A stretch of 64,000 nucleotides of DNA from a cyanobiont of Ornithocercus magnificus (GCA_007996965.1 BIMP01000001.1:1302001-1366000), one strand, 5' to 3'; counted from the stretch's first letter, positions 54,761 to 64,000 are shown. Notes: a model not told the origin generated them from the letters alone. Program-made: numbers and translations.

Positions 54761-55616
54761 TCCTGACTATTGGTCAATTCTTGGCCTAGAAGCTGGTAGT
54801 GATCTCATTCAGCTCAAGCGAGCATTCCGTCGCGAGGCACGTCGCTGGCATCCAGATCTGAACGGTAACGATCCAGTTGCTGAGGAGCAGTTTAAACTTG
54901 TCAACGAGGCGTATGCAATATTGAGCGATTCCCGCCGACGAGCTTCTTGGGAATCATGCATCAAGCCATTAGATGAGAGTCTTGATCATTTCTCTGAGGG
55001 GTTTCCAGACTTTGAGTACTACATCCGTATTGTTCTGGGCATTGATAGCCCGTTAACATTAGAGAATGAACCAATTCACCCAGCAACGTGGCCCTGGTCG
55101 TCAGAACCCGTGCTAGCTAACGATAATTTGGAAACTGAGCTGATGCTAACGCCTGATCAAGCATTACGGGGTACGTCAGTAGAAATTGAACTGGGTGATG
55201 GAACTCTGGTTGAAGTCTCTACCCCTCAGCTTGCTGGAGATGGGTGGCGGCTACGGTTAGCAGCTGTTGATGCGGATGGTCGTGATCGCTTCATTCGCCT
55301 AAGGATACAAACCGATGAAGGACTCCGCATAGACGGATTACAGGTTCACTATCGGCTTGAACTAATGCCGCCTGATGCAGTCCTTGGATGCGCTGTTGAT
55401 ATACCAACACTAAAGGGTTGGGTAACATTGCAAGTACCTCCTCGATCTTCCAGCGGTCGCCTTCTGCGGCTTCGGGGTCGTGGTTTAGAACTTGGCGATC
55501 AATTGGGTGACCAATTAGTTGAAGTTGTCATCACTATACCAGCTGAGCTAAATGATGCTGAACATGCCCTCTACCAACGTCTCCAAGAGCTTGCCCTTGA
55601 GTCCTCGGATGGTTGA
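54744..55616 (+). CDS. J-domain co-chaperone (DnaJ family)
   Basis: Protein of 290 residues; J domain at the N-terminus with YWSILGLEAGSDLIQLKRAF and the HPD motif in RRWHPDLNG (about 33-36), then a DnaJ C-terminal substrate-binding region (LTPDQALRGTSVEIELGDGT, VHYRLELMPPDAVLGCAVDI, RLLRLRGRGLELGD). The zinc-finger and Gly/Phe region of full DnaJ are missing, as in CbpA-like proteins. GTG start at 54744 lies inside the end of dnaK, implying coupled translation. Confidence 0.92.
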   Translation: MKVSANPDYWSILGLEAGSDLIQLKRAFRREARRWHPDLNGNDPVAEEQFKLVNEAYAILSDSRRRASWESCIKPLDESLDHFSEGFPDFEYYIRIVLGIDSPLTLENEPIHPATWPWSSEPVLANDNLETELMLTPDQALRGTSVEIELGDGTLVEVSTPQLAGDGWRLRLAAVDADGRDRFIRLRIQTDEGLRIDGLQVHYRLELMPPDAVLGCAVDIPTLKGWVTLQVPPRSSSGRLLRLRGRGLELGDQLGDQLVEVVITIPAELNDAEHALYQRLQELALESSDG

Positions 55617-55671
55617 GTCTTGTGTAGAGCTGAAGATGACAAACTCTTCTAGTTGATCAGAGCTAGAGCCG

Positions 55672-56055
55672 ATGAGGGTTCACGTGCTGCTCTACGACGC
55701 CAACACACAGAGTGAGGGGATACACTCTCTTGAGCTCTCTGGCCGTACCGTGGTGCTCATGTTCGAGGATCGCGATGACGCAGACCGCTATGCTGGCCTT
55801 CTCGAAGCTCAGGACTTTCCAGTCCCTAGTGTTGAAACTCTCGAGCGTTCAGAGATCGAGGAATTCTGTATACAAGCTGGATATGAGCCTCAATTCGTCA
55901 GTGCAGGGTTTATGCCAAAGACTAATGAAGAGCTACTGCTAATTGCACCGCCGGAGTCCAACCGAGATGTAAGTGATTGGAGATCATCAGTCATTGATTC
56001 AGTAAAAATTGATACTCTTGAAGCCATTAGGCGTCATTTAGAGGGACTACTATGA
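55672..56055 (+). CDS. DUF3110 domain protein
   Basis: Small protein of 127 residues with the conserved N-terminal half RVHVLLYDANTQSEGIHSLE and VVLMFEDRDDADRYAGLLEA (about 26-50). Cyanobacterial and plastid conserved family of unknown role; ferredoxin-like alpha/beta fold is likely. It follows the J-protein by 55 bases on the same strand and could be part of the dnaK operon. ATG at 55672. Confidence 0.85.
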   Translation: MRVHVLLYDANTQSEGIHSLELSGRTVVLMFEDRDDADRYAGLLEAQDFPVPSVETLERSEIEEFCIQAGYEPQFVSAGFMPKTNEELLLIAPPESNRDVSDWRSSVIDSVKIDTLEAIRRHLEGLL

Positions 56056-56357
56056 GATCTAACTGGCATACTAAATATTTTAAGTAGTGAGAAATAGGGA
56101 TATGTCTGCAACGACCTAGGGCAAGAAATGCTGGATAGTTACTCTAGGGTTGAGTGCTCCAGTTACCAGTCCTACTCATGCTAATTTTCACAGAAGGCTT
56201 CTGCTGTGAGTCTTAAACTGGAGTGAACATACTTTTCACACCGCTTGCCCTAGCAACATTCTTTTAAGCTTGGTGGTATTGACAGAGATGATATTTCTTG
56301 GTTGAAAAGAGGACAGTAAGCAGTGTAGTGAAACTCCTTAGCTAGACAAGGCAACCT
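56056..56357. other. Convergent spacer after DUF3110
   Basis: About 300 bases without a supported gene. A short inverted match (CACAG ... CTGTG around 56190-56210) may act as a terminator, without clear T-run. Confidence 0.4.
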
Positions 56358-57281
56358 TCAATCGCCAGCCTGGGCTACCGGACCCCAGTATGGCGATGTC
56401 AGCAAATCGAGTCGAAGTCGTGTGGGGAGCGGCACACAATTAGGAGGTGTCACTATGGCGTTTCTCAAGGCATCGTGGGCTGATGATCGTGGACGCTCAA
56501 GATTCAGCGTTGCGACGAGGTCAGAAAAGATTGGTATAGCAGCCTCGACATTTGCATGTAGATTGCCAATCATCATCTCAACACTTACGACATCATGGTC
56601 AACATGCCAACAATCATAGTCAGTCACCATACTTAGTGATGCGTATGCTAGCTCAGCCTCGCGCGCAAGACTTGCCTCAGTATGGCTGGTCATGCCGATG
56701 ATATCGCAACCCCATTGTCTATAGAGCTCACTCTCGGCTCGTGTCGAAAAAGCAGGTCCTTCTATGCAAAGATAGGTCCCCCCCCGGTGTAGATGGTGAC
56801 CTATTGGCATAGCCCGCTCAGCTGCATCCGCTAACATTGCGCTCAAGCGAGGGCAAAAAGGTTCAGCAAGGCTAACGTGTGCCACGCAGCCTTCCCCGAA
56901 GAAAGATTGAGGGCGTCGGTTGGTGCGGTCAATAAGCTGATCAGGTACAACCATATCGCATGGCCGCAGGTGATCTCTCAATGATCCAACTGCCGATACA
57001 GAGATAAGCCAACGAACTCCGAGCGACCTCATAGCCCATATATTTGCTTTATATGGGACTTCTGAGGGCAGCAAGTGGTGATGGCGGCCATGACGGGCGA
57101 GGAATACAGTCTCCATGCCTTCCAGTAATCCGATTCGGAAGGAGTCCGATGGTGAACCGAAGCACGTTTCGATTACGCGCTCTTCAGAATCCGAGAATCC
57201 TGGCATCGTGTAGAGACCACTGCCTCCAATCACACCCAGTCGTGCCTCGCCAAGCTGGGGGTTAGGTCTGGATGAGGGCAT
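56358..57281 (-). CDS. mtnP: S-methyl-5'-thioadenosine phosphorylase
   Basis: Phosphorylase of methylthioadenosine salvage, 307 residues from ATG at 57281 (MPSSRPNPQLGEARLGVIGG). The purine-phosphorylase motifs LGVIGGSGLYTM (phosphate loop), VFLARHGRHHHLLPSEVPYKANIWA, and EGPAFSTRAESELYRQWGCDIIGMT are typical of the MTAP class. It is divergent from the cyclophilin gene. TTG upstream by two codons is unlikely. Confidence 0.95.
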   Translation of the reverse strand: MPSSRPNPQLGEARLGVIGGSGLYTMPGFSDSEERVIETCFGSPSDSFRIGLLEGMETVFLARHGRHHHLLPSEVPYKANIWAMRSLGVRWLISVSAVGSLRDHLRPCDMVVPDQLIDRTNRRPQSFFGEGCVAHVSLAEPFCPRLSAMLADAAERAMPIGHHLHRGGTYLCIEGPAFSTRAESELYRQWGCDIIGMTSHTEASLAREAELAYASLSMVTDYDCWHVDHDVVSVEMMIGNLHANVEAAIPIFSDLVATLNLERPRSSAHDALRNAIVTPPNCVPLPTRLRLDLLTSPYWGPVAQAGD

Positions 57282-57348
57282 GGGCAAAATTGTTGCTTAA
57301 CAGAGCATCCTCAGCCTTTTCCTAGTATTGCCCTTTGCTTAGGGTTAC

Positions 57349-57792
57349 GTGATTAAAGCTCTGATGGAAACCGACGCAGGTTCGATCGAACTCAAGTTAT
57401 TTGATGTGGACGCTCCTAACACCGTAGCCAATTTCGTCAAGTTAGCGAGGGAAGGCTTCTACGATGGTCTCACCTTCCATCGTGTAATCAACGGCTTTAT
57501 GGCACAGGGGGGATGTCCCAATACCCGCAAAGGGTCAAGCGGGACGCCTGGCACTGGTGGTCCTGGTTATACGATCGACTGCGAGATCAATAGTCGCAAG
57601 CACGGGGTCGGAACACTGGCGATGGCTCACGCTGGACCCAACACTGGCGGATCACAATTTTACATCTGCTACGAGGCTCAGCCTCATCTTGACGGAGTGC
57701 ACACAGTCTTTGGCCAAACTGAAGATATGGAAATTGTTTTAGCCCTGAAGAATGGCAGCCGCATCAACAAAATCTCTATCCAGGAAAGCTGA
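57349..57792 (+). CDS. Peptidyl-prolyl cis-trans isomerase, cyclophilin type
   Basis: Cytosolic cyclophilin of 147 residues. The catalytic arginine lies in [19 protein letters not shown] (about 37-55), followed by [31 protein letters not shown] and the [10 protein letters not shown] segment. It speeds proline isomerisation in folding. GTG at 57349 starts the frame; an ATG 15 bases later is possible. It nearly touches the convergent ribBA (five-base gap). Confidence 0.95.
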   Translation: MIKALMETDAGSIELKLFDVDAPNTVANFVKLAREGFYDGLTFHRVINGFMAQGGCPNTRKGSSGTPGTGGPGYTIDCEINSRKHGVGTLAMAHAGPNTGGSQFYICYEAQPHLDGVHTVFGQTEDMEIVLALKNGSRINKISIQES

Positions 57793-57797
57793 GGCGG

Positions 57798-59459
57798 TCA
57801 GCTCCACTCAGACAAGATCGGCTGACGGACCTGGGACTCCCAGTCCTGCAATTCACTTCTGCTTGGCTGTCTGAGCTCATCTAAAGAGCGATAATCCATC
57901 TCGAGGGATAAAGATGGATGAACTCCTTGCTCCATGCTTAATGTACATAATAGCCCGAGACGCTGTGTTTCAGGCCAGCTAGCCATCTCTTGCAGTAACG
58001 GCTTAGCATGCTTGACGTCCCCACCTCGAAGGCGCCAAACAAAAATAGGCCGTTGCCAGAGAGCAAGCACTCTCGGTGCACTCTCGGCCTCGAAGCTCAT
58101 GCTATTGCGTGCTGCAAGGTTCTCGAAACGTCCCTGTAAGTCGGGAAGATTAACTAACGAGCGATCTCCATCCCAGGCAAGGACTATGTAGGGACCAGTA
58201 TCATTTGCACTCAGATGTCCTAGCTTCTCTTGCTTAACTGCTAAATACCCAGCGTTGTAATCGCTAGGGGTAATTATGAGTGGGACCCGTTCGATCACTT
58301 CTAGCCCGTAACCACTAAGACCAGCAATCTTGCGCGGGTTATTTGTAAGTAGCCTCAAGCGGTGAATTCCAAGGTCACTTAAGATCTGGGCTCCAACACC
58401 ATAGTTACGTAGATCTGGTGGGAAGCCTAGACGCTCGTTAGCCTCAACAGTGTCAAGACCGCCATCTTGAAGGGAATATGCACGCAGTTTGTTAATTAGG
58501 CCAATCCCTCGGCCTTCTTGGCGAAGGTATACAACAACGCCTTCAGTCTCTGATTCTATCCTAGCAAGAGCAGCTTCTAACTGTGCTCTGCAATCACACC
58601 GGAGTGATCCAAATGCATCACCAGTAAGGCATTCAGAGTGCATCCGGACCAAAACTGGCTCGTGGAGCTTGTCAGGATCTCCCTTAACTAAGGCAACATG
58701 CTCACTGCTATCGAGGAGATTTCGGTAGCCAATGGCGCGAAAGTGACCGAAGCTGCTTGGCATCTCAGCGTCAGCTTGACGCTGCACAAACCGCTCATTT
58801 TCCAGTCGGTAGCGGATCAGATCAACAATGCTGATTAGCTTGAGACTCCAACGTTGCGCATAGCATTGGAGTTCTGGCAGCCGTGCCATAGATCCATCAG
58901 GGTTTTGTATCTCGCAGATCACTCCAGCTCCATCAAGACCAGCGAGCAAAGCTAGGTCGACAGCTGCCTCAGTATGACCAGTCCGTTTCAGTACTCCTCC
59001 GGGCCGCGCTCGAAGCGGAAAGATATGGCCTGGGCGACGCAAATCAGACGGACGGGTCTGGGGGTGTAGAGCAACGTGAATAGTCCTAGAGCGGTCTTCT
59101 GCCGAGATTCCGGTCCCAACGCCGTGCTCAGGTCCCGCGTCTATGCTCACAGTGAATGCAGTCTGGTTTGCATCAGTATTCCTATCCACCATCAGTGGTA
59201 GATCCAGCTGGTCGAGACGCTCACCCTGCATTGCCAGACAGATAAGTCCTCTGGCTTCGCAGGCCATAAAGTTGATTAACTCAGGGGTGGCGAACTGGGC
59301 AGCACAGATGAGATCCCCTTCATTCTCCCTGTGCTCATCATCGACCACGACTACGCATTCGCCATTCTGAATAGCATTTAAAGCCTCCGGAATGGGGTCA
59401 AAGCTTATCGGGTCACCGCAGTTGCTGTCAAGTTTAGTGTGGTGGATGAGGCGTTCCAG
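57798..59459 (-). CDS. ribBA: RibBA: DHBP synthase / GTP cyclohydrolase II
   Basis: Bifunctional riboflavin-pathway enzyme. The RibB half carries [17 protein letters not shown] and [16 protein letters not shown]-type motifs; the RibA half holds the zinc cysteines in [18 protein letters not shown] and the GTP-binding [20 protein letters not shown]. Homologs begin about 40 residues before DDEHREN, and this frame does continue upstream with [20 protein letters not shown], back to a TAA at 59480. It contains no ATG, GTG or TTG there; the CTG at 59459 is used as a putative start. The first canonical start (GTG 59348) would remove part of the RibB fold. Confidence 0.9.
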   Translation of the reverse strand: MERLIHHTKLDSNCGDPISFDPIPEALNAIQNGECVVVVDDEHRENEGDLICAAQFATPELINFMACEARGLICLAMQGERLDQLDLPLMVDRNTDANQTAFTVSIDAGPEHGVGTGISAEDRSRTIHVALHPQTRPSDLRRPGHIFPLRARPGGVLKRTGHTEAAVDLALLAGLDGAGVICEIQNPDGSMARLPELQCYAQRWSLKLISIVDLIRYRLENERFVQRQADAEMPSSFGHFRAIGYRNLLDSSEHVALVKGDPDKLHEPVLVRMHSECLTGDAFGSLRCDCRAQLEAALARIESETEGVVVYLRQEGRGIGLINKLRAYSLQDGGLDTVEANERLGFPPDLRNYGVGAQILSDLGIHRLRLLTNNPRKIAGLSGYGLEVIERVPLIITPSDYNAGYLAVKQEKLGHLSANDTGPYIVLAWDGDRSLVNLPDLQGRFENLAARNSMSFEAESAPRVLALWQRPIFVWRLRGGDVKHAKPLLQEMASWPETQRLGLLCTLSMEQGVHPSLSLEMDYRSLDELRQPSRSELQDWESQVRQPILSEWS

Positions 59460-59520
59460 AAAGCCGGACCCTTGACGTTAAGGTCGCATTATCGGCGTCA
59501 GTACGATCCGAAGATGATGG

Positions 59521-60633
59521 ATGGAATACATGACCCTCCCTGTAATGACTGAGACAATGGCTACAGGGGGACAATGCCACCGTGTTGCGGTAATCGGAGC
59601 AACAGGTTATGGCGGTCTTCAGACTGTGCGGTTATTGCGTGATCATCCCGGTTTCTCGATCACTTTCCTAGGCGGAGACCGTAGTGCAGGTTACCGCTGG
59701 AGCGATCTTGTACCCTCATTGCCACTGCCGGGCAACCCAGTGGTGGACCAAATGGATGTGGATCGCATTGCTGAAAGCGCCGATTTTGCAGTTCTCGGCC
59801 TTCCAAGCGGCTTGGCATCACAAATCGTACCTGGACTGCTCAACCGAGGTGTACGTGTGGTGGATCTCTCTGCTGACTATCGCTATCGCTCGCTAGATGT
59901 CTGGCGACAGGTATACATACAAGAATCGCTTCAGCTAGAGCGCCAGGACTACGAACTATGCAGGGAAGCGGTCTATGGTTTGCCAGAGTGGCAAGGCCCA
60001 TCAGTATTCTCTGCTCGCCTTGTGGCAGCCCCTGGTTGTTTCCCGACAGCAAGCTTGTTGTCACTACTACCATTTCTTAAGCAGGGCCTAATTGAGACTG
60101 AAGGCCTAATCATTGATGCAAAAACTGGTACTTCAGGAGGTGGACGCTTCCCCAAGGAGCACCTGCTTTTAGCAGAGGCCTCAGAGTCAATTGCTCCTTA
60201 CGGAGTCATAGGACACCGCCATACCTCAGAGATTGAACAGATAGCATCTGAGGTAGCTGGTCACAGCATACAGATACAGTTTACGCCTCATCTAGTGCCA
60301 ATGGTTAGAGGTCTTTTGGCAACAGTTTACGCTCGCCTACGTGATCCCGGAATAACAGCAGAGGATTGCACTACAGTACTTCAAACCGTATACCAAAACT
60401 ATGACTGTATTGCCATTTTACCTGTGGGCACATACCCAGCAACTAAGTGGGTAAGGTACACCAACCGAGCCTTGCTGTCAGTTCAAGTCGATAACCGCAC
60501 AAGCCGGTTGATACTCATGAGTGCAGTTGATAATCTCGTCAAAGGTCAGGCAGGTCAGGGAGTTCAGTGCCTCAACTTGATGGCTGGATTTGATGCCACC
60601 ACTTCTCTGCCGCTCCAGCCTTTTTATCCTTGA
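59521..60633 (+). CDS. argC: N-acetyl-gamma-glutamyl-phosphate reductase
   Basis: NADPH-dependent third enzyme of arginine synthesis, 370 residues. VAVIGATGYGGLQTVRLL is the nucleotide-binding loop, and the catalytic cysteine sits in VAAPGCFPTASLLSLLPF (about 157-174). DAKTGTSGGGRFPKEH and RHTSEIEQI are also conserved. Several in-frame ATGs (59521, 59530, and those near MTETMATGG) make the exact start uncertain. Its stop overlaps purN (convergent) by ten bases. Confidence 0.95.
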   Translation: MEYMTLPVMTETMATGGQCHRVAVIGATGYGGLQTVRLLRDHPGFSITFLGGDRSAGYRWSDLVPSLPLPGNPVVDQMDVDRIAESADFAVLGLPSGLASQIVPGLLNRGVRVVDLSADYRYRSLDVWRQVYIQESLQLERQDYELCREAVYGLPEWQGPSVFSARLVAAPGCFPTASLLSLLPFLKQGLIETEGLIIDAKTGTSGGGRFPKEHLLLAEASESIAPYGVIGHRHTSEIEQIASEVAGHSIQIQFTPHLVPMVRGLLATVYARLRDPGITAEDCTTVLQTVYQNYDCIAILPVGTYPATKWVRYTNRALLSVQVDNRTSRLILMSAVDNLVKGQAGQGVQCLNLMAGFDATTSLPLQPFYP

Positions 60634-61262
60634 GCACGCCAACATTGACCTGCAAGTGCGACAGCCCAAGGTAAAAGACGGTGCTCTTGAGCCCGAATCC
60701 GAGTCTCTAGTCTTGCCCGGTTATCATCGGGAAAGACCCGAATAGCTGCTTGGGCAATAATGGCTCCAGCATCAACTTCCTCAGCTACAAAATGGACTGT
60801 ACAGCCAGTTAGAACTGAACCCGCCGCGAGAGCCTGTCCAACAGCATCTAGGCCCTGAAAGGATGGCAGTAAAGATGGATGAATATTAATGAGGCGCCTT
60901 GGAAATGCCTCAATCAGCAAGGGAGTTACAATACGTAACCAGCCAGCCATCACTACTGCCTCAACGTTATGGCTGCGGAAAGTTCGAATCAAGCATCTAT
61001 CAAGACTCTCGCGAGAGTAACCGCGATGATCTAGCACTCGGAAAGGAATTGCCAGCCGTTTTGCCCGTTCTAACGCTTTGCAGTTAGCTTTGTTGACCAC
61101 CAGCAAAGCTACTGTCAGCGCAGGCGCATTCTGCCGACCTGAGGTCACTAGAGCCTCAAAATTGCTGCCATTTCCAGAAGCCATCACGCCAATCCGCAAT
61201 GGCGGGTCAAACTTAGGCCATGAGTCCAGTTTCGGACTAACTAGAGTGTCACTAGATTCCAC
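60624..61262 (-). CDS. purN: Phosphoribosylglycinamide formyltransferase
   Basis: GAR transformylase of purine synthesis, 212 residues. RIGVMASGNGSNFEALVTSG is the folate/GAR-binding N-terminus; VMAGWLRIVTPLLIEAFPRR and NIHPSLLPSFQGLDAVGQAL carry the catalytic Asn and His, and HFVAEEVDAGAIIAQAAIRV the catalytic Asp. Start is GTG at 61262. It is divergent from the ycf35-like gene. Confidence 0.95.
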   Translation of the reverse strand: MESSDTLVSPKLDSWPKFDPPLRIGVMASGNGSNFEALVTSGRQNAPALTVALLVVNKANCKALERAKRLAIPFRVLDHRGYSRESLDRCLIRTFRSHNVEAVVMAGWLRIVTPLLIEAFPRRLINIHPSLLPSFQGLDAVGQALAAGSVLTGCTVHFVAEEVDAGAIIAQAAIRVFPDDNRARLETRIRAQEHRLLPWAVALAGQCWRAQG

Positions 61263-61310
61263 GTCTATCTTAGCTAAGGTTACTTGAAGAGGGCATCCGC
61301 CAGTTCATCC

Positions 61311-61667
61311 ATGTCCCATCTCTCCATACTGCCCACAGTTTTGAAGGACCTCGTTCTGCTACGCAGAGCACTGAGATCGGAGGGATACATTATCTCCAGT
61401 TCGGGCAAGGTTGCTACCATTGGCTCTGGGGAGATCGGCGTTGAGTTGGTAGCCTGTAGCGATGATGGTGCCGTACTCGGTTGGCGACGTGGTGAGGATG
61501 GCATCTTAGAGCTAGTGGGAGATCTTGTACGTCTTAGTAGTAGGCTTGCCATTAGCGAGCGCCTAAAGCGCATAAGCCGAGCATACGCACTGCAGCAGGC
61601 GCTACAAGAGGCAGAACAGCTTTGTGGCACCATGCTAGTGCACCATCAAGACGGTAACCATCCCTGA
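61311..61667 (+). CDS. DUF1257 / Ycf35-like protein
   Basis: About 118 residues from ATG at 61311 (MSHLSILPTVLKDLVLLRRA). This start aligns with the MSHF/LxTxxxDxxxLxxAL opening of the Ycf35/DUF1257 family. The middle GVELVACSDDGAVLGWRRGE and the end ERLKRISRAYALQQALQEAE continue it. The protein is plastid- and cyanobacteria-conserved; role unknown. Its stop overlaps the M61 peptidase start region (TGATGTG). Confidence 0.82.
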   Translation: MSHLSILPTVLKDLVLLRRALRSEGYIISSSGKVATIGSGEIGVELVACSDDGAVLGWRRGEDGILELVGDLVRLSSRLAISERLKRISRAYALQQALQEAEQLCGTMLVHHQDGNHP

Positions 61668-61668
61668 T

Positions 61669-63372
61669 GTGAATTCACCTGTAAGGATCAATCTTGATCT
61701 CTCGGATCCTTATTCGCAAATCATTATTGTCCGGATGGTTTGGATACCGTCTGAGCGTCGTCAATACTGGTCATTGCCCGTCTGGACACCTGGCTCCTAC
61801 ACTGTTCGCGACCATGCGCAGTATCTGCACTGTCTAAAGTTATCTCAGCTCTCCACTCCAGTCAATGTGAGACGTCGCAGTCCATCTAAATGGATAGCTG
61901 ATGTTGAGTCTCATACTCCAGTTGAACTTTATTACCGAGTTGAAGCACGGCAGCTGACAGTAAGAACCTGCTATCTCGATCCCGGACTTGCATCGCTTTG
62001 TCTATCTAGTTTAGCGATGCTTATTGACGGTCATCGCTGGGAGGTCCACTATCTAAGCTTGAAACTGCCGAGCCATTGGTCTGCTACTGTTCCTCTACCA
62101 CTTAGCGGAGACGATTACGTAGCATCAAGTTTTGACCAGTTGGTGGACTCCCCAGTTCATGCTGGCATACTTGACCTGCGTCCTTTCGAAGTTAAGGGGC
62201 ACCGTCATCTCCTGGTGCTCTATGGAGAACCACCTCGGGGCTGGCCAATATCCTTTCTGGATGACGTCGCTGCTATTTGCCAAGCGACTTGCTCACTCAT
62301 GAAAGACTCACCACCAGCGGGTAACGGTTACCAAATCGTTTTGCTACTTCTAGATAGTGGCTATGGGGGTCTCGAGCATGACAATTCTAGTGTATTACAC
62401 TTTTCTTGGCTAAGTCTAGGATCGGAGAAAGGATACCGTCAGCTATTGCAACTGATCGGCCACGAGTACCTACACCAGTGGAATGTACGACGCCTGCGCC
62501 CGCAGGAATTTCTACCCTATGATTATGATCGTGCAGTAGTTAGCGATGGACTTTGGTTTGCGGAAGGTATCACCAGCTACTTTGACTTATTCTTACCACT
62601 TATCACAGGACATTCTGACCAACTTACTGCATTGCGCGACCTCAGTACCGAGGTTTCATGGGTGCTAACAACACCAGGACGAAAAGTACAAAGTTTGGCC
62701 GATAGCTCACGCGAGGCATGGATTAAGCTTTATAAGGCAGTTCCACCCAGTGCAGATGTACAAATAAGTTACTACCGACTTGGTACAGCTCTGGCTTTCT
62801 GTCTTGATATCAAACTGCGATGTACAGGATCCAGTCTTGCAGAACTACTCCGTACTCTTTATGAAACCTATGGTCGTTGCCAGCGTGGTTTCTGCCGTAG
62901 AGATATTGAGCAGCAGCTATCTGCCTTGGGACACCAGAATATTGCTGAACAACTAGCTGATTGGTTGGACCAGCCTGATAATCTGCCACTGCAGGAGGCT
63001 GTTTCAGTAGTAGGTCTCCAACTTCATCCCGTATATGCGCCACGCCGTTGTAGTGGTCTTCAGCTTAAGCTGAATGATGGTATCATTACTGTTGTGCGAG
63101 TAGTTGCTGGTAGCGCAGCTCAAACTGCTGGTGTTATCGCTGGGGATGAACTGCTAGCAGTCGCTGGCTATAGAATACGCCGCCCAGAATTGTTACCCGA
63201 GCTAATCCCAGACTATGGGACTTGTGAACTGCATCTCTGCCGCCGTGGTCGCATACTAACCGTTAGTCTCAACCCTAATTCACCAAAAATAGATCGTTGG
63301 GAAATTAGTTACGACCCTAAAGCATCTTCCAAGGCAGTCGCCCTGCGGGAACAATGGTTCCAGATTATTTAG
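61669..63372 (+). CDS. M61 family metallopeptidase with C-terminal PDZ domain
   Basis: Glycyl-aminopeptidase-like protein of 567 residues. The zinc site HEYLH is at 265-269 (IGHEYLHQWNVRRLRPQEFL) with the third ligand in WFAEGITSYFDLF near 299. The first 170 residues form the M61 beta-sandwich, and residues about 465-535 a PDZ domain (VRVVAGSAAQTAGVIAGDELLAVAGY). Known members are soluble enzymes cleaving N-terminal Gly/Ala. GTG start at 61669 immediately after the ycf35-like gene indicates one operon. Confidence 0.92.
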   Translation: MNSPVRINLDLSDPYSQIIIVRMVWIPSERRQYWSLPVWTPGSYTVRDHAQYLHCLKLSQLSTPVNVRRRSPSKWIADVESHTPVELYYRVEARQLTVRTCYLDPGLASLCLSSLAMLIDGHRWEVHYLSLKLPSHWSATVPLPLSGDDYVASSFDQLVDSPVHAGILDLRPFEVKGHRHLLVLYGEPPRGWPISFLDDVAAICQATCSLMKDSPPAGNGYQIVLLLLDSGYGGLEHDNSSVLHFSWLSLGSEKGYRQLLQLIGHEYLHQWNVRRLRPQEFLPYDYDRAVVSDGLWFAEGITSYFDLFLPLITGHSDQLTALRDLSTEVSWVLTTPGRKVQSLADSSREAWIKLYKAVPPSADVQISYYRLGTALAFCLDIKLRCTGSSLAELLRTLYETYGRCQRGFCRRDIEQQLSALGHQNIAEQLADWLDQPDNLPLQEAVSVVGLQLHPVYAPRRCSGLQLKLNDGIITVVRVVAGSAAQTAGVIAGDELLAVAGYRIRRPELLPELIPDYGTCELHLCRRGRILTVSLNPNSPKIDRWEISYDPKASSKAVALREQWFQII

Positions 63373-63836
63373 CCCGCTAGGTAAGGCAACGATGTATCTC
63401 CAACTTTGTAATTGCCTTGAAGCTGAGGTTAGTGCTCTCTAACTTAGCCTATGGTTTTGTCCTTAAAACATTTTTATAAAGGCTATCTGAATTAGTAAGC
63501 TGAGCAGTTGCCTATATAGTTCGTGGGATCATTTTATAACAAGGTGAATAATTTGATAAACATTAGTCAGCCCAGTAGTCTCTAATTTGTGAAGAGATTT
63601 TGGTACTACCTGGATTAGCATAGGTATGCAAGGCTTTTACCAAACTTGAAATGACAAGTCCCATCAGGTAGACTTAATTAAGAACTACTATTTGGTTAAG
63701 CCGAAATCTATACAGTAGAATTTGACGAGGCATTGCAAGATTTTTACCTAGATTGATTCCGGATAGCATTATCTTGCGTGTGAATAGCTAGATACATCAT
63801 CAGAATCGCAAGTCAAAGCTAAAACCTTTTCTACAA
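63373..63836. other. Gene-free spacer after the M61 peptidase
   Basis: About 460 AT-rich bases with no gene I can support. A plus-strand ATG at 63982 (MSFPDF) and the minus-strand frame described separately lie just beyond. Confidence 0.45.
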
Positions 63837-64000
63837 CTATTGAAATACGAGGTTGTTGCCAAACTGTACGAGAGTTTGGCGGCTGTGAGGGACAGACAAC
63901 ACTAGCCAGGGTGTCGCAGTTGACGATGGGCAGTACGATAGATCGTGGATAGCTTCAGCACGGTGTAATCCTCTAATAACAATGAGCTTTCCAGATTTCA
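63837..64000 (-). CDS. Possible C-terminal fragment of a gene cut by the window edge
   Basis: A minus-strand frame is open from the right edge to a TAG at 63839-63837, about 54 codons, with peptide KSGKLIVIRGLHRAEAIHDL leading to VLSVPHSRQTLVQFGNNLVF. The GLHRAEAI stretch is faintly like ParB-type nuclease domains, but this is too short to claim. The competing plus-strand ATG at 63982 could instead start a gene to the right. Confidence 0.3.
   Translation of the reverse strand, partial: KSGKLIVIRGLHRAEAIHDLSYCPSSTATPWLVLSVPHSRQTLVQFGNNLVFQ

Overview
The window reads as a chromosome segment of a marine picocyanobacterium of the Synechococcus/Cyanobium lineage. This is inferred from gene content, not from a search. 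Photosynthesis genes are spread through it (psaK, petN, psb29/thf1, a Psb32-like TPM protein, a high-light-inducible protein, a putative photosystem I accumulation factor, a CpcD-like phycobilisome-linker domain). So are conserved cyanobacterial families of unknown function (DUF3727, DUF3685/Ycf55, DUF1257/Ycf35, DUF2103, DUF2256, DUF2499, DUF3593, DUF3110, TIGR04168) and a glucosylglycerol operon for salt tolerance (ggpS-ggtBCDA). HIP1 (GCGATCGC) sites were not noticed. Base composition looks close to balanced by eye and was not computed.

Layout. 0-9.4 kb: a mostly minus-strand housekeeping block (proB start, YqeG phosphatase, DUF3727, ruvX, GNAT-like protein, CofE-like protein, photosystem I factor, DUF3685, hisA), then csp41b, pgsA and a CBS-pair protein. 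9.4-15.5 kb: the sparsest part, with an unrecognised exported protein, a PPC-glutaredoxin fusion, a CpcD-repeat-HTH chimera, a zinc-ribbon membrane peptide and an Hli protein separated by long gene-poor spacers. 15.5-25 kb: nadA, TIGR04168, psb32, a MidA-type methyltransferase, aroB, a perfect 46-bp palindrome, purK, DUF2103, clpS, petN, thf1. 25-37 kb: clpP, DUF2256, ftsH, a MacB-like permease, pyk, YggT, a decayed scpB, ilvA, dxs, psaK, DUF3593, DUF2499. 37-44.5 kb: csaB, the glucosylglycerol operon, a peroxiredoxin. 44.5-52.7 kb: rpmB, htpG, two ferredoxins, hisZ, an inositol-phosphatase-family enzyme, tRNA-Ser(GGA), pstBAC. 52.7-64 kb: dnaK, a J-protein, DUF3110, mtnP, a cyclophilin, ribBA, argC, purN, ycf35, an M61 peptidase.

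Genes that work together: ggpS with ggtBCDA makes and recovers glucosylglycerol; pstC-pstA-pstB import phosphate; dnaK with its J-protein, htpG, ftsH, clpP and clpS form the protein quality-control set; hisA and hisZ belong to histidine synthesis; purK and purN to purine synthesis; argC, aroB, ilvA and the proB start to other amino-acid pathways.

The most interesting signals are not ordinary genes. They are a perfect 46-bp palindrome (21145-21190), a perfect 30-bp inverted repeat inside the DUF3685 coding sequence (5490-5570), the CpcD-repeat-HTH chimera with identical 93-bp tandem repeats (13435-14019), a multiply frameshifted scpB relic (32043-32368), and two genes (TIGR04168 and ribBA) whose conserved N-termini lie upstream of any ATG/GTG/TTG. 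With the gene-poor spacers, these suggest a lineage undergoing some gene decay and local rearrangement, possibly host-associated; that last point is inference.
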